In this document: positions 55,615 through 64,000 of the stretch, piece by piece
Position numbering within the stretch: position 1 is the first letter of the stretch
How the letters are laid out: each line of letters opens with the position of its first letter
Assembly: GCA_947494205.1 (NCBI GenBank)
Contig: CANLUH010000001.1
Coordinates: 1 to 64,000 of the forward strand
Length of the DNA stretch: 64,000 bases
Reading direction: 5' to 3'
Source of the DNA: an uncultured Flavobacteriaceae bacterium
GTDB lineage: Bacteria; Bacteroidota; Bacteroidia; Flavobacteriales; Flavobacteriaceae
The notes under the pieces: generated by a model
Databases searched by the model: none
Told to the model about the DNA's origin: nothing
Seen by the model: the letters and a program-made list of their open reading frames with translations, nothing else
Translations under genes and position numbers: made by a program

Positions 55615-58600
55615 ATGAAAACAAAGTTTAGTGGAATTTTAACGCTATTTCTAGCGTTTGTTGTGCAACTAACGTTCGCACAAGAAAAATCAATTTCAGG
55701 AACGATATCCGATGAAAACGGATTACCGATGCCTGGAGTAAGTGTTCTTGTTGTTGGTACAAGTAACGGTACACAAACAGATTTTGATGGTAATTACTCA
55801 TTATCTGCAAGTGTAGGAGATGTCATAGCATACTCTTCAATCGGTTACAAATCAGTAAATAAAACAGTAGGAGCATCAAATAATATCAGTTTTGGTATGG
55901 AGGTTGACGTTACAGCTATAGATGAAGTTGTAATTACGGCACTTGGTATTAAAAGAAAGAAAGACGCTGTAACAGGTGCATACCAAGAAGTAAAAACAGA
56001 AGAACTTGCTAAAGCAAACAACCCAGACGTAGTTAAAGGTTTAGCTGGTAAAGTATCTGGATTACAAATTACACAAAACTCTAATGGTGTAGGTTCTGGA
56101 GGAACACGTATCGTTTTACGTGGTAACAGATCTATTTCTGGTAACAACCAAGCTTTAGTTGTAATTGACGGAGCTATTTCTGATACTGGATTCTTAAATG
56201 CATTAGATCCAAACCAAATAGAAACTGTAAATGTTATTAAAGGTGCATCAGGTTCTGCATTATATGGTCAGCAAGGATCAAATGGTGTAATTGTTGTAAC
56301 AACAAAAAAGACATCTAAAGACGCATCTAAAATGACTGTTTCTATTAACAGTTCATTAGATTTTGAAACAGTTTCTTTTGTTCCAGAAAGACAAACTCGT
56401 TACGGACAAGGATGGGATTTAGGAAATGGTTTTGAAAACGTTATCTACGAAAATGGTGGATGGGGACCTGAATTTGATGGACAAATTGTTCCTGTAGGTT
56501 TACCACAAGCAGATGGTACTTTTATTACTGCACCATATAGCTCTAGAGGTAGCGATCACATTAAAGAATTCTTTTCTACTGGTTTAACAAGACAAAACTC
56601 TTTTTCTATCGCTTCTGGTGATTCAAATGGATATGTTAAGCTTGGAGCAAGAAATGTTAATAGAGGATTCATTATAGAAGGTGATAACCGTAAGCAAAAT
56701 ACATTAACTTTCAACGCAGGGAAAACTGCTGGAAAGTGGAGTGTTGGAGCTGATATCATTTATACTAATGCTTCTATTGAAAGACATAATGGAGATTTAT
56801 ATACTCAATTATTACAATCTGCTTCTAACATTCCAATTACTGCTTTTGCTAACTCTGGAAATGAAGGTCACTGGAATGCATACTTTACTAATCCTTACTG
56901 GAATTTAGCAAATCAAAGATCAGAAACAGAATCTAATAGATTAAGTTTACAAGGAACATTAGATTATCAAGTTAACGATAACATCTCACTTAGACTTTTA
57001 AGTAATGCTAGAATTAATGATTCTAACGGATTAAGCTATCAAAATGCTTATGATGAGCCACAAGATATTATCGACAATACAGGAGCAAACAGATCATTAG
57101 CATCTAACTTCAACTATAATGGGTCAAGAAGTAGTAACTACTATACTGACTTTTTTATCAACTTAGATTATATGCTTACAGATGACATCTCTTTTGCTGC
57201 AAACATTGGTTTAAACAATCAATACAGCAAATTCAGTTCTGTTAACTCTGGAGGTTCTGGTTTAACAATTCCTGGATTATATACTTCAAGTAACATTAGT
57301 AATGTTGCTAACGTAAATTCAACAGATAATAGAGGGCAAAGCTCTAGTATTGGTGTTTTCGCAAACATTGATTTCGGTTATAAAGATTACTTATACTTAA
57401 ACCTTACAGGTAGAAGAGACTGGGTATCTGTACTTTCTAAAAGCAATCAAGCGTTCAACTACCCAAGTGCTAGTGTATCTTTCATACCAACAAAAGCTAT
57501 TGATGGTTTAAAGAGTAATGTATTAAACTACATGAAAATTACTGCTGCTTATACTTCTGTAGGTAACGGTTCTCAAGTTGCTGCTTTTAACATTAATCCG
57601 TTATTAAATCAAGCACCAGGTTTCCCATTAGGTGGACAAAACTCTTTCGTAGTTGATAGAAGTGTAACAGATCCTTTTATTAACCCAGAGTTTATCGATA
57701 CTCAAGAAATTGGTATAAACTTAGGATTATTTAATGACCGTGTAACATTAGACGCTAGTTATTCTGCATTCCAAGGTAGAGATCAAATTACAAGAATTAA
57801 CACTTCTGCTTCTTCAGGTTTAAATAATATACAACTTAACATTGCAGAATCTGAAGGTTCGGCTATTGAACTTGATTTAGGATTAAAAGTAATTAAGACT
57901 GATGATATTAACTTTGATGTAAATATTGGATATGCTAATAACGAAAACAAAGTAATCTCTGTATCTGATCAATCAGATTCAGTATCATTAGGTGGTTTCA
58001 CAGGTTTCGCTGAAGTATTTGCTATAGCTGGTGAAAATTATCCAGTAATTCAAACTAACTACTATGAGAGAGATCCTCAAGGAAGAGTTTTAATTAACCC
58101 AAATAATGGTAACCCAATAGAAGCTTCAGGTTTAAAAATAGCAGGAAGAACTACACCTAAGCATACAGTAAACTTAAATACTTCGTTTAGATATAAAGAT
58201 TTCACTTTCAGTGCAACTATGGATTACAGAACAGGACATGTATTCTATTCAGATACAAAGTCTAACTTAACTTGGTCTGGACACGCTGTAGAAACGGCAC
58301 AAGGTGGACGTGGAGCATTTATATGGCCAAATTCTGCTATTGAAACATCTCCAGGAGTATTTGAAGCTAACACTTCTGTACCTTCAGGAGGAACAAACGC
58401 AGGTTCTTACATTAACTTCTTTAACTTATATAGAGGAATTGGAGAGAACCATGTATTAGATGCAACTGCATTTAAAGTAAGAGAATTATCATTAAGATAC
58501 GATTTAAACCCAGATTTCTTAAAGAATACATTTGTTAGTGGAGTAAGTATTAGCGCTACAGCTAGAAATCCATTTATCGTATTACCTACTGAAAATAGAG

Positions 58601-58716
58601 GATACAATGATCCTGAAACTAGTTTCACTACAGGTAACGCACAAGGTATTACTACACAAGCTGGAAGTATTCCTGCTACAAGAACTTTTGGACTTGGTCT
58701 TAATGTAACATTTTAA
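55615..58716 (+). CDS. SusC/RagA-family TonB-dependent outer membrane receptor (cassette 2)
   Basis: 1033 residues. The signal peptide is MKTKFSGILTLFLAFVVQLT (cut near FAQ), a sequence strongly conserved across flavobacterial SusC proteins. Domains as in copy 1: carboxypeptidase-like (ISGTISDENGLPMPGVSVLV), TonB box (DEVVITALGIKRKKD), plug (TRIVLRGNRSISGNNQALVV) and barrel ending TFGLGLNVTF. It is paralogous to cassette 1, with nearly identical DNA in the first 70 nt but divergent later, so a duplication is old, or the start region is under a special constraint. Ligand unknown. Confidence 0.94.
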   Translation: MKTKFSGILTLFLAFVVQLTFAQEKSISGTISDENGLPMPGVSVLVVGTSNGTQTDFDGNYSLSASVGDVIAYSSIGYKSVNKTVGASNNISFGMEVDVTAIDEVVITALGIKRKKDAVTGAYQEVKTEELAKANNPDVVKGLAGKVSGLQITQNSNGVGSGGTRIVLRGNRSISGNNQALVVIDGAISDTGFLNALDPNQIETVNVIKGASGSALYGQQGSNGVIVVTTKKTSKDASKMTVSINSSLDFETVSFVPERQTRYGQGWDLGNGFENVIYENGGWGPEFDGQIVPVGLPQADGTFITAPYSSRGSDHIKEFFSTGLTRQNSFSIASGDSNGYVKLGARNVNRGFIIEGDNRKQNTLTFNAGKTAGKWSVGADIIYTNASIERHNGDLYTQLLQSASNIPITAFANSGNEGHWNAYFTNPYWNLANQRSETESNRLSLQGTLDYQVNDNISLRLLSNARINDSNGLSYQNAYDEPQDIIDNTGANRSLASNFNYNGSRSSNYYTDFFINLDYMLTDDISFAANIGLNNQYSKFSSVNSGGSGLTIPGLYTSSNISNVANVNSTDNRGQSSSIGVFANIDFGYKDYLYLNLTGRRDWVSVLSKSNQAFNYPSASVSFIPTKAIDGLKSNVLNYMKITAAYTSVGNGSQVAAFNINPLLNQAPGFPLGGQNSFVVDRSVTDPFINPEFIDTQEIGINLGLFNDRVTLDASYSAFQGRDQITRINTSASSGLNNIQLNIAESEGSAIELDLGLKVIKTDDINFDVNIGYANNENKVISVSDQSDSVSLGGFTGFAEVFAIAGENYPVIQTNYYERDPQGRVLINPNNGNPIEASGLKIAGRTTPKHTVNLNTSFRYKDFTFSATMDYRTGHVFYSDTKSNLTWSGHAVETAQGGRGAFIWPNSAIETSPGVFEANTSVPSGGTNAGSYINFFNLYRGIGENHVLDATAFKVRELSLRYDLNPDFLKNTFVSGVSISATARNPFIVLPTENRGYNDPETSFTTGNAQGITTQAGSIPATRTFGLGLNVTF
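55641..55658 (+). other. Hairpin inside the signal-peptide codons of SusC 2
   Basis: AACGCTA (55641-55647), loop TTTC, TAGCGTT (55652-55658), a perfect 7-bp stem in the codons for LTLFLA, the same place as in SusC 1. Confidence 0.6.
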
Positions 58717-58728
58717 AAAAAAAGAAAA

Positions 58729-60267
58729 ATGAAAAAATATATTAATAAAGGAATATTACTAGCTGCCATAGGAGGTACAGTATTATTCAATTCGTGTGAA
58801 AGCACACTTGATGTAAATCAAACAGAAGTGAGCGCTACTACCGATGGAGTAGCACCAGACTTACTATTAGCTGGAGCAATTAGTTCTCCTAGAGCTAGTT
58901 TTGAAGTAACTACTGGAGAAATGGGTAGTATATTCATGAACCAGTGGGGAGGTGACATTAACAATGTTACAGGTGGATTCCAAGATGAGTATAGATTAAA
59001 CTTCACTCAAAATTACGGATTAGCATCTGCTACATGGAACAATTTATATAGAGGAAGCGGTACTTTTCAGTCTATCATCAACTTTGAAGATGCTAGCTTT
59101 GGGAACCACAAGGCTATCTCTAGAATTATGAAAACTTTCTATGTACAATATTTAGTAGATATTTTTGGAAACGTACCTTACTCTCAAGCATTACAATTTG
59201 GAGATAACTTTACTCCTGCTTATGATGATGCTCAAACTATTTACAGAGATTTAATTGTACAATTAGATGCTGCAATAGAAACATTAAATAACTCAGCAGA
59301 CTACCGTCCAGTAGGAGTTGAAGATACTGTATTTAATGGAGATAGCAGTAGCTGGATTCAAGCTGCTAATACTATAAAATTAAGAATTTTATTAAGACAA
59401 TCTGAGTTAGCAGGTACAGATTCTGAAACTGCTACTTACTTAAACGAGCAATTTGCTCTTTTAGATAATAACTTTTTAACTGCCGATGCAACTATCAACC
59501 CTGGTTTCATTTTAGGATCTGGACAACAAAATCCTTTCTGGAATAACTATGGTCAAGATGCTGACAGTAATGATACGTTCGACAATGACTTCATTACACC
59601 ATCTTTCTACATGGCAGAGTTTTTAAAAGGAGCTGATACAGATCCTAACGGTGGAGGTACTCAAACTGGTGTACCAGACCCTAGACTTACTGCATTATTT
59701 GCACCAAGTCCAAGTAATGGTCAAGTAACAGGTGTTCCTCAAGGTTTTGAAAATAGTCAAGTTGATTCTTCTGTAGAATTATCAGAACTAGGTCCTGGTT
59801 TATTAAAAGCACCTTCTCAAGACAGTTACTTTATTTCTGCTGCTGAAAGTTTCTTTTTACAATCTGAAGCGATACAAAAAGGTTACATGTCTGGAGATGC
59901 TAAAGCAATGTTCGAAAATGGTATTACTGCATCTTTTAACTTACTAGGTATTCCTGGATCTGCTGCAGGTTATATAACACAATCTCAAAATGTTAACTTA
60001 ATAGGATGGGATGGATCTGCAAACAAAATAGAAGCAATTATGACACAAAAGTGGATTGCTATGTGTGGAGTTAATGCTGTAGAATCTTGGATAGATTACA
60101 CTAGAACAGGATTCCCAGATGTGCCACTACCAAGTATAGCAGAGCAAACATCTAGACCAAACAGAATGTTATATCCAGCATCTGAATTTTCAACGAACTC
60201 AGCAAATGTACCTACTCAGCCAGCATCTGAGGCGTTTACTACTAAGATTTTCTGGGACGTTAACTAA
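58729..60267 (+). CDS. SusD/RagB-family lipoprotein (cassette 2)
   Basis: A 512-residue lipoprotein with signal ending FNSC (Cys23) followed by ESTLD. SusD scaffold: FYVQYLVDIFGNVPYSQAL, SSWIQAANTIKLRILLRQS, AESFFLQSEAIQKGYMSGD and KIEAIMTQKWIAMCGVNAVE. It is paralogous to the first SusD, with the same motif spacing. It starts 12 nt after SusC, so it is cotranscribed. Presumed surface ligand-binding lid for the second SusC. Confidence 0.92.
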   Translation: MKKYINKGILLAAIGGTVLFNSCESTLDVNQTEVSATTDGVAPDLLLAGAISSPRASFEVTTGEMGSIFMNQWGGDINNVTGGFQDEYRLNFTQNYGLASATWNNLYRGSGTFQSIINFEDASFGNHKAISRIMKTFYVQYLVDIFGNVPYSQALQFGDNFTPAYDDAQTIYRDLIVQLDAAIETLNNSADYRPVGVEDTVFNGDSSSWIQAANTIKLRILLRQSELAGTDSETATYLNEQFALLDNNFLTADATINPGFILGSGQQNPFWNNYGQDADSNDTFDNDFITPSFYMAEFLKGADTDPNGGGTQTGVPDPRLTALFAPSPSNGQVTGVPQGFENSQVDSSVELSELGPGLLKAPSQDSYFISAAESFFLQSEAIQKGYMSGDAKAMFENGITASFNLLGIPGSAAGYITQSQNVNLIGWDGSANKIEAIMTQKWIAMCGVNAVESWIDYTRTGFPDVPLPSIAEQTSRPNRMLYPASEFSTNSANVPTQPASEAFTTKIFWDVN

Positions 60268-60287
60268 CCTAAATAAAAATTGAAAAA

Positions 60288-61103
60288 ATGAAAAAATTAA
60301 ACAAATTATTTCTTTTACTAGTATTACCACTTTTATGTGTTTCTTGTCTAGTAGATGATGAAGACGACCAAGGACTTCAGGGAATTCAAAACAGTGCTTA
60401 TACTGTTGGTTTTAACTCTTCTAGTACTTTACAAAGTTATTTTGAAGATATAGGAGCTGTTAATATAGATGTACCTGTTAATGTATTAGGAGGTAACTCT
60501 GGAATAGTATTACCTACAGATGTTTCTGTAACTTATACTGTAGACCCATCTTCTACTGCTGTAGAAGGGAATGAGTTCACACTTACAGGTAGTTCTTTTA
60601 CTATCCCTGGAGGAACAACTTTTGGTAACTTACCTATACAAATTAACACAGGTGGTTTAGATCCAGATCAACCTACTACACTAGTTTTAAAGTTAACAAC
60701 TACTTCTAGTAATGCTGCATCAGTATCTACTATTAACGATACTTTTACAATTACTTTCGTAGGATGTCAATCTTTCCACGCTGGTCAATATAGCAACCCA
60801 GATATGCCATCTGGAGCTAATGGAGTTGGAACTATAACTGAATTAGCGCCAAACTCTTACAGAATTGATGCTATGCCATTCTTAGGATTTGGAGGTGTTA
60901 CTCCAGTAGAAATCGATTTCCAAAACGTATGTGGAGAAATCGAATGGACTGGATGGCAATTAGGAACTCTAGTTATTGGACCTGGTTCATTTGATGAAAC
61001 TACAGGAGCGATTACTTTCGATTTCTTAAAAATTTACAACGGTTCGGATGTATCTTCTGGAATCTGGTTTGATCTAGGTGCTACAACTTATACTCCACTA
61101 TAA
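60288..61103 (+). CDS. Lipoprotein, DUF4843/DUF1735-like (cassette 2)
   Basis: Signal ends in CVSC (Cys20) and is followed by LVDDEDDQG. The first half has the DUF4843/DUF1735-like pattern: VSVTYTVDPSSTAVEGNEFT, GSSFTIPGGTTFGNLPIQI. The second half, from about residue 160 with CQSFHAGQYSNPDMPSG, mirrors the first cassette's paralogue. Probably a surface-exposed accessory lipoprotein. Function unproven. Confidence 0.75.
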   Translation: MKKLNKLFLLLVLPLLCVSCLVDDEDDQGLQGIQNSAYTVGFNSSSTLQSYFEDIGAVNIDVPVNVLGGNSGIVLPTDVSVTYTVDPSSTAVEGNEFTLTGSSFTIPGGTTFGNLPIQINTGGLDPDQPTTLVLKLTTTSSNAASVSTINDTFTITFVGCQSFHAGQYSNPDMPSGANGVGTITELAPNSYRIDAMPFLGFGGVTPVEIDFQNVCGEIEWTGWQLGTLVIGPGSFDETTGAITFDFLKIYNGSDVSSGIWFDLGATTYTPL

Positions 61104-61123
61104 TCACAAAAAAAAATTATAAA

Positions 61124-61933
61124 ATGAAAAATATATTAAAATCAAACGTAAGACTATTATCAGTAGCGTTAGCTTTTACAAGTATTATGGCTTGTACTGA
61201 TGATGATTTACCAGGTTTAGAAATACAGCCTAAAGGTACTGTTTCTACAACCGTAACTTCGATAACTGTTACCGAAGGTACTACTGAAATGATTCCTTTT
61301 ACTATTGCTACACCAATTAGCAAGCCTTCTCAATTTAAAATTGAAAAAGTTTCTGGTACTATTAGCCAAGAAGATATAGCTATGGGTGATGGAGATACAG
61401 ATGCAGATACAGGGATTCCTCACGTAGGATATGAAATCACTGTTCCTGCTTATGCAGATAGTTTCAATATCCCAGTTACTGGGCTTATCGATAACTTAAC
61501 TGTAGAATGTGGTGATCAATTATCAGAAAGCGGAACTTACAGAATTACTGCTGCTGGTGTTAGAACTTTATTAACGCCTTCAAGTGATGGTTTCTTAGTA
61601 GACGTAACACTTACTTCTGCTCAAACAGATTTCCCATTAGTAGAATGGACTTTAGAAGCATTTGATTCTTACGGAGACGGATGGAATGGAGCTGCAATTG
61701 TTGTAACTCAAGGTGGTGTTTCAACTGGATATACTTTAGATGATGGAAATGAAGGTGTTATAGCTATTCCTGTTCAATCTGGAGATAACTATTCAATCTC
61801 ATTTGCTAGCGGTAGCTGGGATGGTGAGATAACTTACGTACTTACTGCTCCAAACGGAGATTCATGGAGTGCTGGACCTAACCCACCGGTTGGAGAAATC
61901 ACAAATGGTTTCCAAGAAGTAGTTTGCCCATAA
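61124..61933 (+). CDS. Lipoprotein with a YGDGWNG domain (cassette 2)
   Basis: Signal ends in IMAC (Cys24) and is followed by TDDDLPG. The middle part, with TSITVTEGTTEMIPFTIATP and KVSGTISQEDIAMGDGDTDA, resembles a Calx-beta-like surface domain; the C-terminal part starts with VEWTLEAFDSYGDGWNGAAI and ends YVLTAPNGDSWSAGPNPP. The DSYGDGWNGA motif corresponds to DAYGDGWNGG in the first cassette. It is followed by a strong terminator. Function unknown. Confidence 0.75.
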   Translation: MKNILKSNVRLLSVALAFTSIMACTDDDLPGLEIQPKGTVSTTVTSITVTEGTTEMIPFTIATPISKPSQFKIEKVSGTISQEDIAMGDGDTDADTGIPHVGYEITVPAYADSFNIPVTGLIDNLTVECGDQLSESGTYRITAAGVRTLLTPSSDGFLVDVTLTSAQTDFPLVEWTLEAFDSYGDGWNGAAIVVTQGGVSTGYTLDDGNEGVIAIPVQSGDNYSISFASGSWDGEITYVLTAPNGDSWSAGPNPPVGEITNGFQEVVCP

Positions 61934-61954
61934 GTAGCAAAACAAAATATTTGT

Positions 61955-61988
61955 AATAAAACCACCTCATTAGAGGTGGTTTTTTTAT
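61955..61988 (+). terminator. Terminator of the second SusCD cassette
   Basis: AAACCACCTC (61959-61968), loop ATTA, GAGGTGGTTT (61973-61982), followed by a T-run. It lies 25 nt after the last gene of the cassette. The longer ORF start of the next gene would begin inside it, which argues for the later start. Confidence 0.92.
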
Positions 61989-62008
61989 TTTTACAAAAAA
62001 TTGAAAAT

Positions 62009-63628
62009 ATGAAAACTATAATTACTCTAATATTTTTATTTATAGCATACACTTTTAATGCTCAAACAGTAGGAACTATATCCTTAGATTCGAATTTAGC
62101 TTATGACGGTTTAACGCTTCTAGCTCCAATAAATTCTAAAAAAACGTATTTAATTAATAACTGTGGAGAAGTTATTAACGAGTGGACCAGTACTGTGAAT
62201 GCAGGTAATTCGGTTTACTTATTAGAAAATGGGGATTTATTACGTGCAGGTAAAGTTGCTAATACAGATGTTAATTTTGGAGGTGTTGGCGGTAAAGTTG
62301 AATTATACAACTGGGAAGGAAATCTATTATGGGAGTATACATACTCAAGCTCTACAGTATCTCAGCACCATGATGTATACCCGCTGCCTAATGGTAATGT
62401 TTTAATGTTAGCTGTAGATACTATGAGTATGGCTGAAGCAACAGAAGCGGGAAGAGACCCTTCAATGCTAAGTGAAAGTAAATTATATAACGAACAGATT
62501 TTAGAATTAGAACCTGTAGGTACTAATCAAGCAAATATTGTTTGGCAATGGAATGTTAAAGACCATCTTATTCAAGATTTTAATCCTACTAAAAGTAATT
62601 TTGGTGTAGTAGCGGATAATCCACAATTACTAGATGTAAACTTTCTTAATCAAACTACAACACTTGCCAACTGGTTACATGTTAATTCTATTCAATATAA
62701 TGCAACATTAGATCAGATTATTTTAAGCTCACGTAACCTAAGTGAAATTTATATTATAGACCATTCAACAACTACAGCTGAATCATCTTCTCACTCTGGT
62801 GGTACTTATGGAAAAGGTGGTGATTTTTTATATAGATGGGGTAATCCTGAGTCTTATGATAAAGGTACAGCCGCAGATAGAACTCTAGACGGACAACATT
62901 ACCCACATTGGATTCCAGATGGTTTAACAGATGCAGGAAAAATAATGATATATAATAATGGTAATATGACTGCTGCTTCTTCTGTAGACATTATAGACCC
63001 AGCAACTAGTGCTTCTGGTGTGTATGTATATGATAGTACAGATGGCTATGGGCCAACTGAAGCAGAATGGAGGTATATGCAAACTCCTGCAACAGATTTT
63101 TTCTCTCCTATTCTATCTAGTGGGCAAAGACTTCCCAATGGGAATACGTTGATTTGTGATGGTGATAATGGTTACTTTTTTGAAATAGACCCTACTAATA
63201 CCATAGTTTGGGAGTATATAAATCCTGATACAATATCTGGTGTATTATCTCAAGGTGAAACACCTACTTTAAATATTGTTTTTAGAGCCTTCAAATATTC
63301 TTTGGATTATGCTGCTTTTACAGGTAGAGATTTAACTCCAGGACTTCCTGTTGAACAAAACCCTACAGGATGTAATCTTTTAAGTGTTACCGAGAATGAG
63401 TTATTAGACGCTTCTACTACTCTATACCCAAACCCAGTAGAAAACTTATTAACAATAAACTCTAAAAATGCAATTGAAAAAATAGAAGTATATAATATAC
63501 AAGGTCAAAAAGTTAAATCTGTTATAAATAGAAATACTATAGATTTAAGTACAGTTAATTCTGGCGTTTATTTAGTAAGACTATTCTCTAACGATAATTT
63601 AATAACTAGAAAGATTATTAAGCAATAA
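62009..63628 (+). CDS. Secreted arylsulfotransferase-like protein with type IX sorting domain
   Basis: About 539 residues from the start at 62009, with signal peptide MKTIITLIFLFIAYTFNAQ. The beta-propeller pattern and histidine-bearing SQHHDVYPLPNGNVLMLA, WIPDGLTDAGKIMIYNNGN and GQRLPNGNTLICDGDNGYFF fit the arylsulfotransferase (ASST-like) family, which moves sulfuryl groups between phenolic compounds. The last 70 residues (LYPNPVENLLTINSKNAIEK to ITRKIIKQ) are a type IX secretion sorting domain, so it is exported to the surface. The open frame also has an upstream ATG at 61976, inside the terminator and thus unlikely. Substrate not known. Confidence 0.85.
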   Translation: MKTIITLIFLFIAYTFNAQTVGTISLDSNLAYDGLTLLAPINSKKTYLINNCGEVINEWTSTVNAGNSVYLLENGDLLRAGKVANTDVNFGGVGGKVELYNWEGNLLWEYTYSSSTVSQHHDVYPLPNGNVLMLAVDTMSMAEATEAGRDPSMLSESKLYNEQILELEPVGTNQANIVWQWNVKDHLIQDFNPTKSNFGVVADNPQLLDVNFLNQTTTLANWLHVNSIQYNATLDQIILSSRNLSEIYIIDHSTTTAESSSHSGGTYGKGGDFLYRWGNPESYDKGTAADRTLDGQHYPHWIPDGLTDAGKIMIYNNGNMTAASSVDIIDPATSASGVYVYDSTDGYGPTEAEWRYMQTPATDFFSPILSSGQRLPNGNTLICDGDNGYFFEIDPTNTIVWEYINPDTISGVLSQGETPTLNIVFRAFKYSLDYAAFTGRDLTPGLPVEQNPTGCNLLSVTENELLDASTTLYPNPVENLLTINSKNAIEKIEVYNIQGQKVKSVINRNTIDLSTVNSGVYLVRLFSNDNLITRKIIKQ

Positions 63629-63649
63629 TTAAATCTTTCTGCATTATAC

Positions 63650-63683
63650 ATTAAAGAGACTGATTTTTTCAGTCTCTTTTTTT
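63650..63683 (+). terminator. Terminator after the arylsulfotransferase-like gene
   Basis: AAAGAGACTGA (63653-63663) with TCAGTCTCTTT (63669-63679), an 11-bp stem with a 5-nt loop and T-run. It also borders the -7 box of rlmB. Confidence 0.88.
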
Positions 63684-63684
63684 A

Positions 63685-63692
63685 TACCTTTG
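63685..63692 (+). promoter_or_regulatory. Promoter -7 box of rlmB (TACCTTTG)
   Basis: TACCTTTG ends 2 nt before the first of two start codons (63695, 63698), so the message is probably leaderless or nearly so. No TTG stands at the -33 distance; the terminator occupies that region. Confidence 0.55.
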
Positions 63693-63694
63693 CG

Positions 63695-64000
63695 ATGATG
63701 GAAAAAAACACTCAAATTTTTGGTTTAAGAGCTATTATAGAAGCTATTGGTGCAGAACAATCTATAGATAAGGTATTTCTTCAAAAAGGGCTTAAAGGTG
63801 ATTTATTTACCGAATTGGAAACCTTATTAAGGAAAAAAGGAATTAATTTTTCTTATGTACCAGTAGAAAAATTAAACAAATTAACTAAAAATAATCATCA
63901 AGGTGCTGTAGCACAAACTGCTCCTATTGCTTTTCATGACTTAGAACAGTTAATAGAGACTACCTTAGAAAGTACTACTACTCCCCTATTTTTACTATTA
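63695..64000 (+). CDS. rlmB: 23S rRNA 2'-O-methyltransferase RlmB, N-terminal part cut by window edge
   Basis: The first 102 codons of a TrmH/SpoU-type methyltransferase (RlmB modifies G2251). The substrate-binding N-terminal domain is visible: IFGLRAIIEAIGAEQSIDKV, FLQKGLKGDLF, EKLNKLTKNNHQGAVAQTAP. The SAM-binding knot domain lies outside. Two ATG codons in tandem (63695 and 63698) offer alternative starts. It has a -7 box immediately upstream. Confidence 0.88.
   Translation, partial: MMEKNTQIFGLRAIIEAIGAEQSIDKVFLQKGLKGDLFTELETLLRKKGINFSYVPVEKLNKLTKNNHQGAVAQTAPIAFHDLEQLIETTLESTTTPLFLLL

Noticed and set aside
61976-62008. Upstream start of the arylsulfotransferase-like gene
   Set aside because: It would begin inside the terminator hairpin of the second cassette; the signal peptide begins at 62009.

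Overview
This 64 kb window is AT-rich chromosomal DNA from a member of the Bacteroidota, almost certainly the family Flavobacteriaceae and most like the marine genera related to Olleya, Lacinutrix and Winogradskyella (genus is inference). The reasons are: promoters of the Bacteroidota type (TAnnTTTG -7 boxes), few Shine-Dalgarno sequences, tandem SusC/SusD pairs, a type IX secretion sorting domain, a sigma/FecR/TonB-receptor module, and the flavobacterial order rpsL...rplQ-carA-eno-gltA. All coordinates come from reading the given sequence; no database search was possible.

Left part (1-15.6 kb). An IS3-family insertion sequence is cut by the window edge (1-553). Housekeeping and accessory genes follow: queE, a HerA-like ATPase (DUF853), a small lipoprotein with a cupin and an alpha/beta hydrolase, rluF with a membrane LytTR regulator, a GNAT acetyltransferase, a minus-strand cluster of five poorly known genes (7.5-10.2 kb), two secreted proteins, a VOC protein, a TIGR02206 membrane protein, folD and ffh.

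Middle part (15.6-28.2 kb). A cell-surface signalling and uptake module (large repeat lipoprotein, divergent ECF sigma factor, FecR anti-sigma factor, STN-type TonB receptor) is bracketed by an identical 20-bp direct repeat. It is followed by the 3' remnant of a duplicated amidinotransferase-type gene, an unknown membrane protein, the intact amidinotransferase-type gene, gltA, a DUF350/transglutaminase-like pair and eno.

Ribosomal part (28.2-46.8 kb). carA and then the combined str, S10, spc and alpha operons lie on the minus strand, from rpsL (promoter at about 46.85 kb) to rplQ. They include fusA, secY, infA and rpoA but no tuf, adk or map. Two strong hairpin-plus-T-run signals interrupt the array, between rpsJ and rplC and between rpsK and rpsD; the second is followed at once by a new promoter-like box.

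Right part (47-64 kb). An Omp85-like outer membrane protein precedes two tandem, paralogous four-gene cassettes (SusC, SusD, DUF4843-like lipoprotein, YGDGWNG-domain lipoprotein), each closed by a terminator. A secreted arylsulfotransferase-like protein with a type IX sorting tail and the start of rlmB follow. No glycosidase, protease or sulfatase accompanies the SusCD cassettes, so their ligand cannot be read from context. The most interesting signals are here: a possible folded RNA leader (48777-48972) before the first SusC, and a perfect hairpin written into the signal-peptide codons of both SusC genes.
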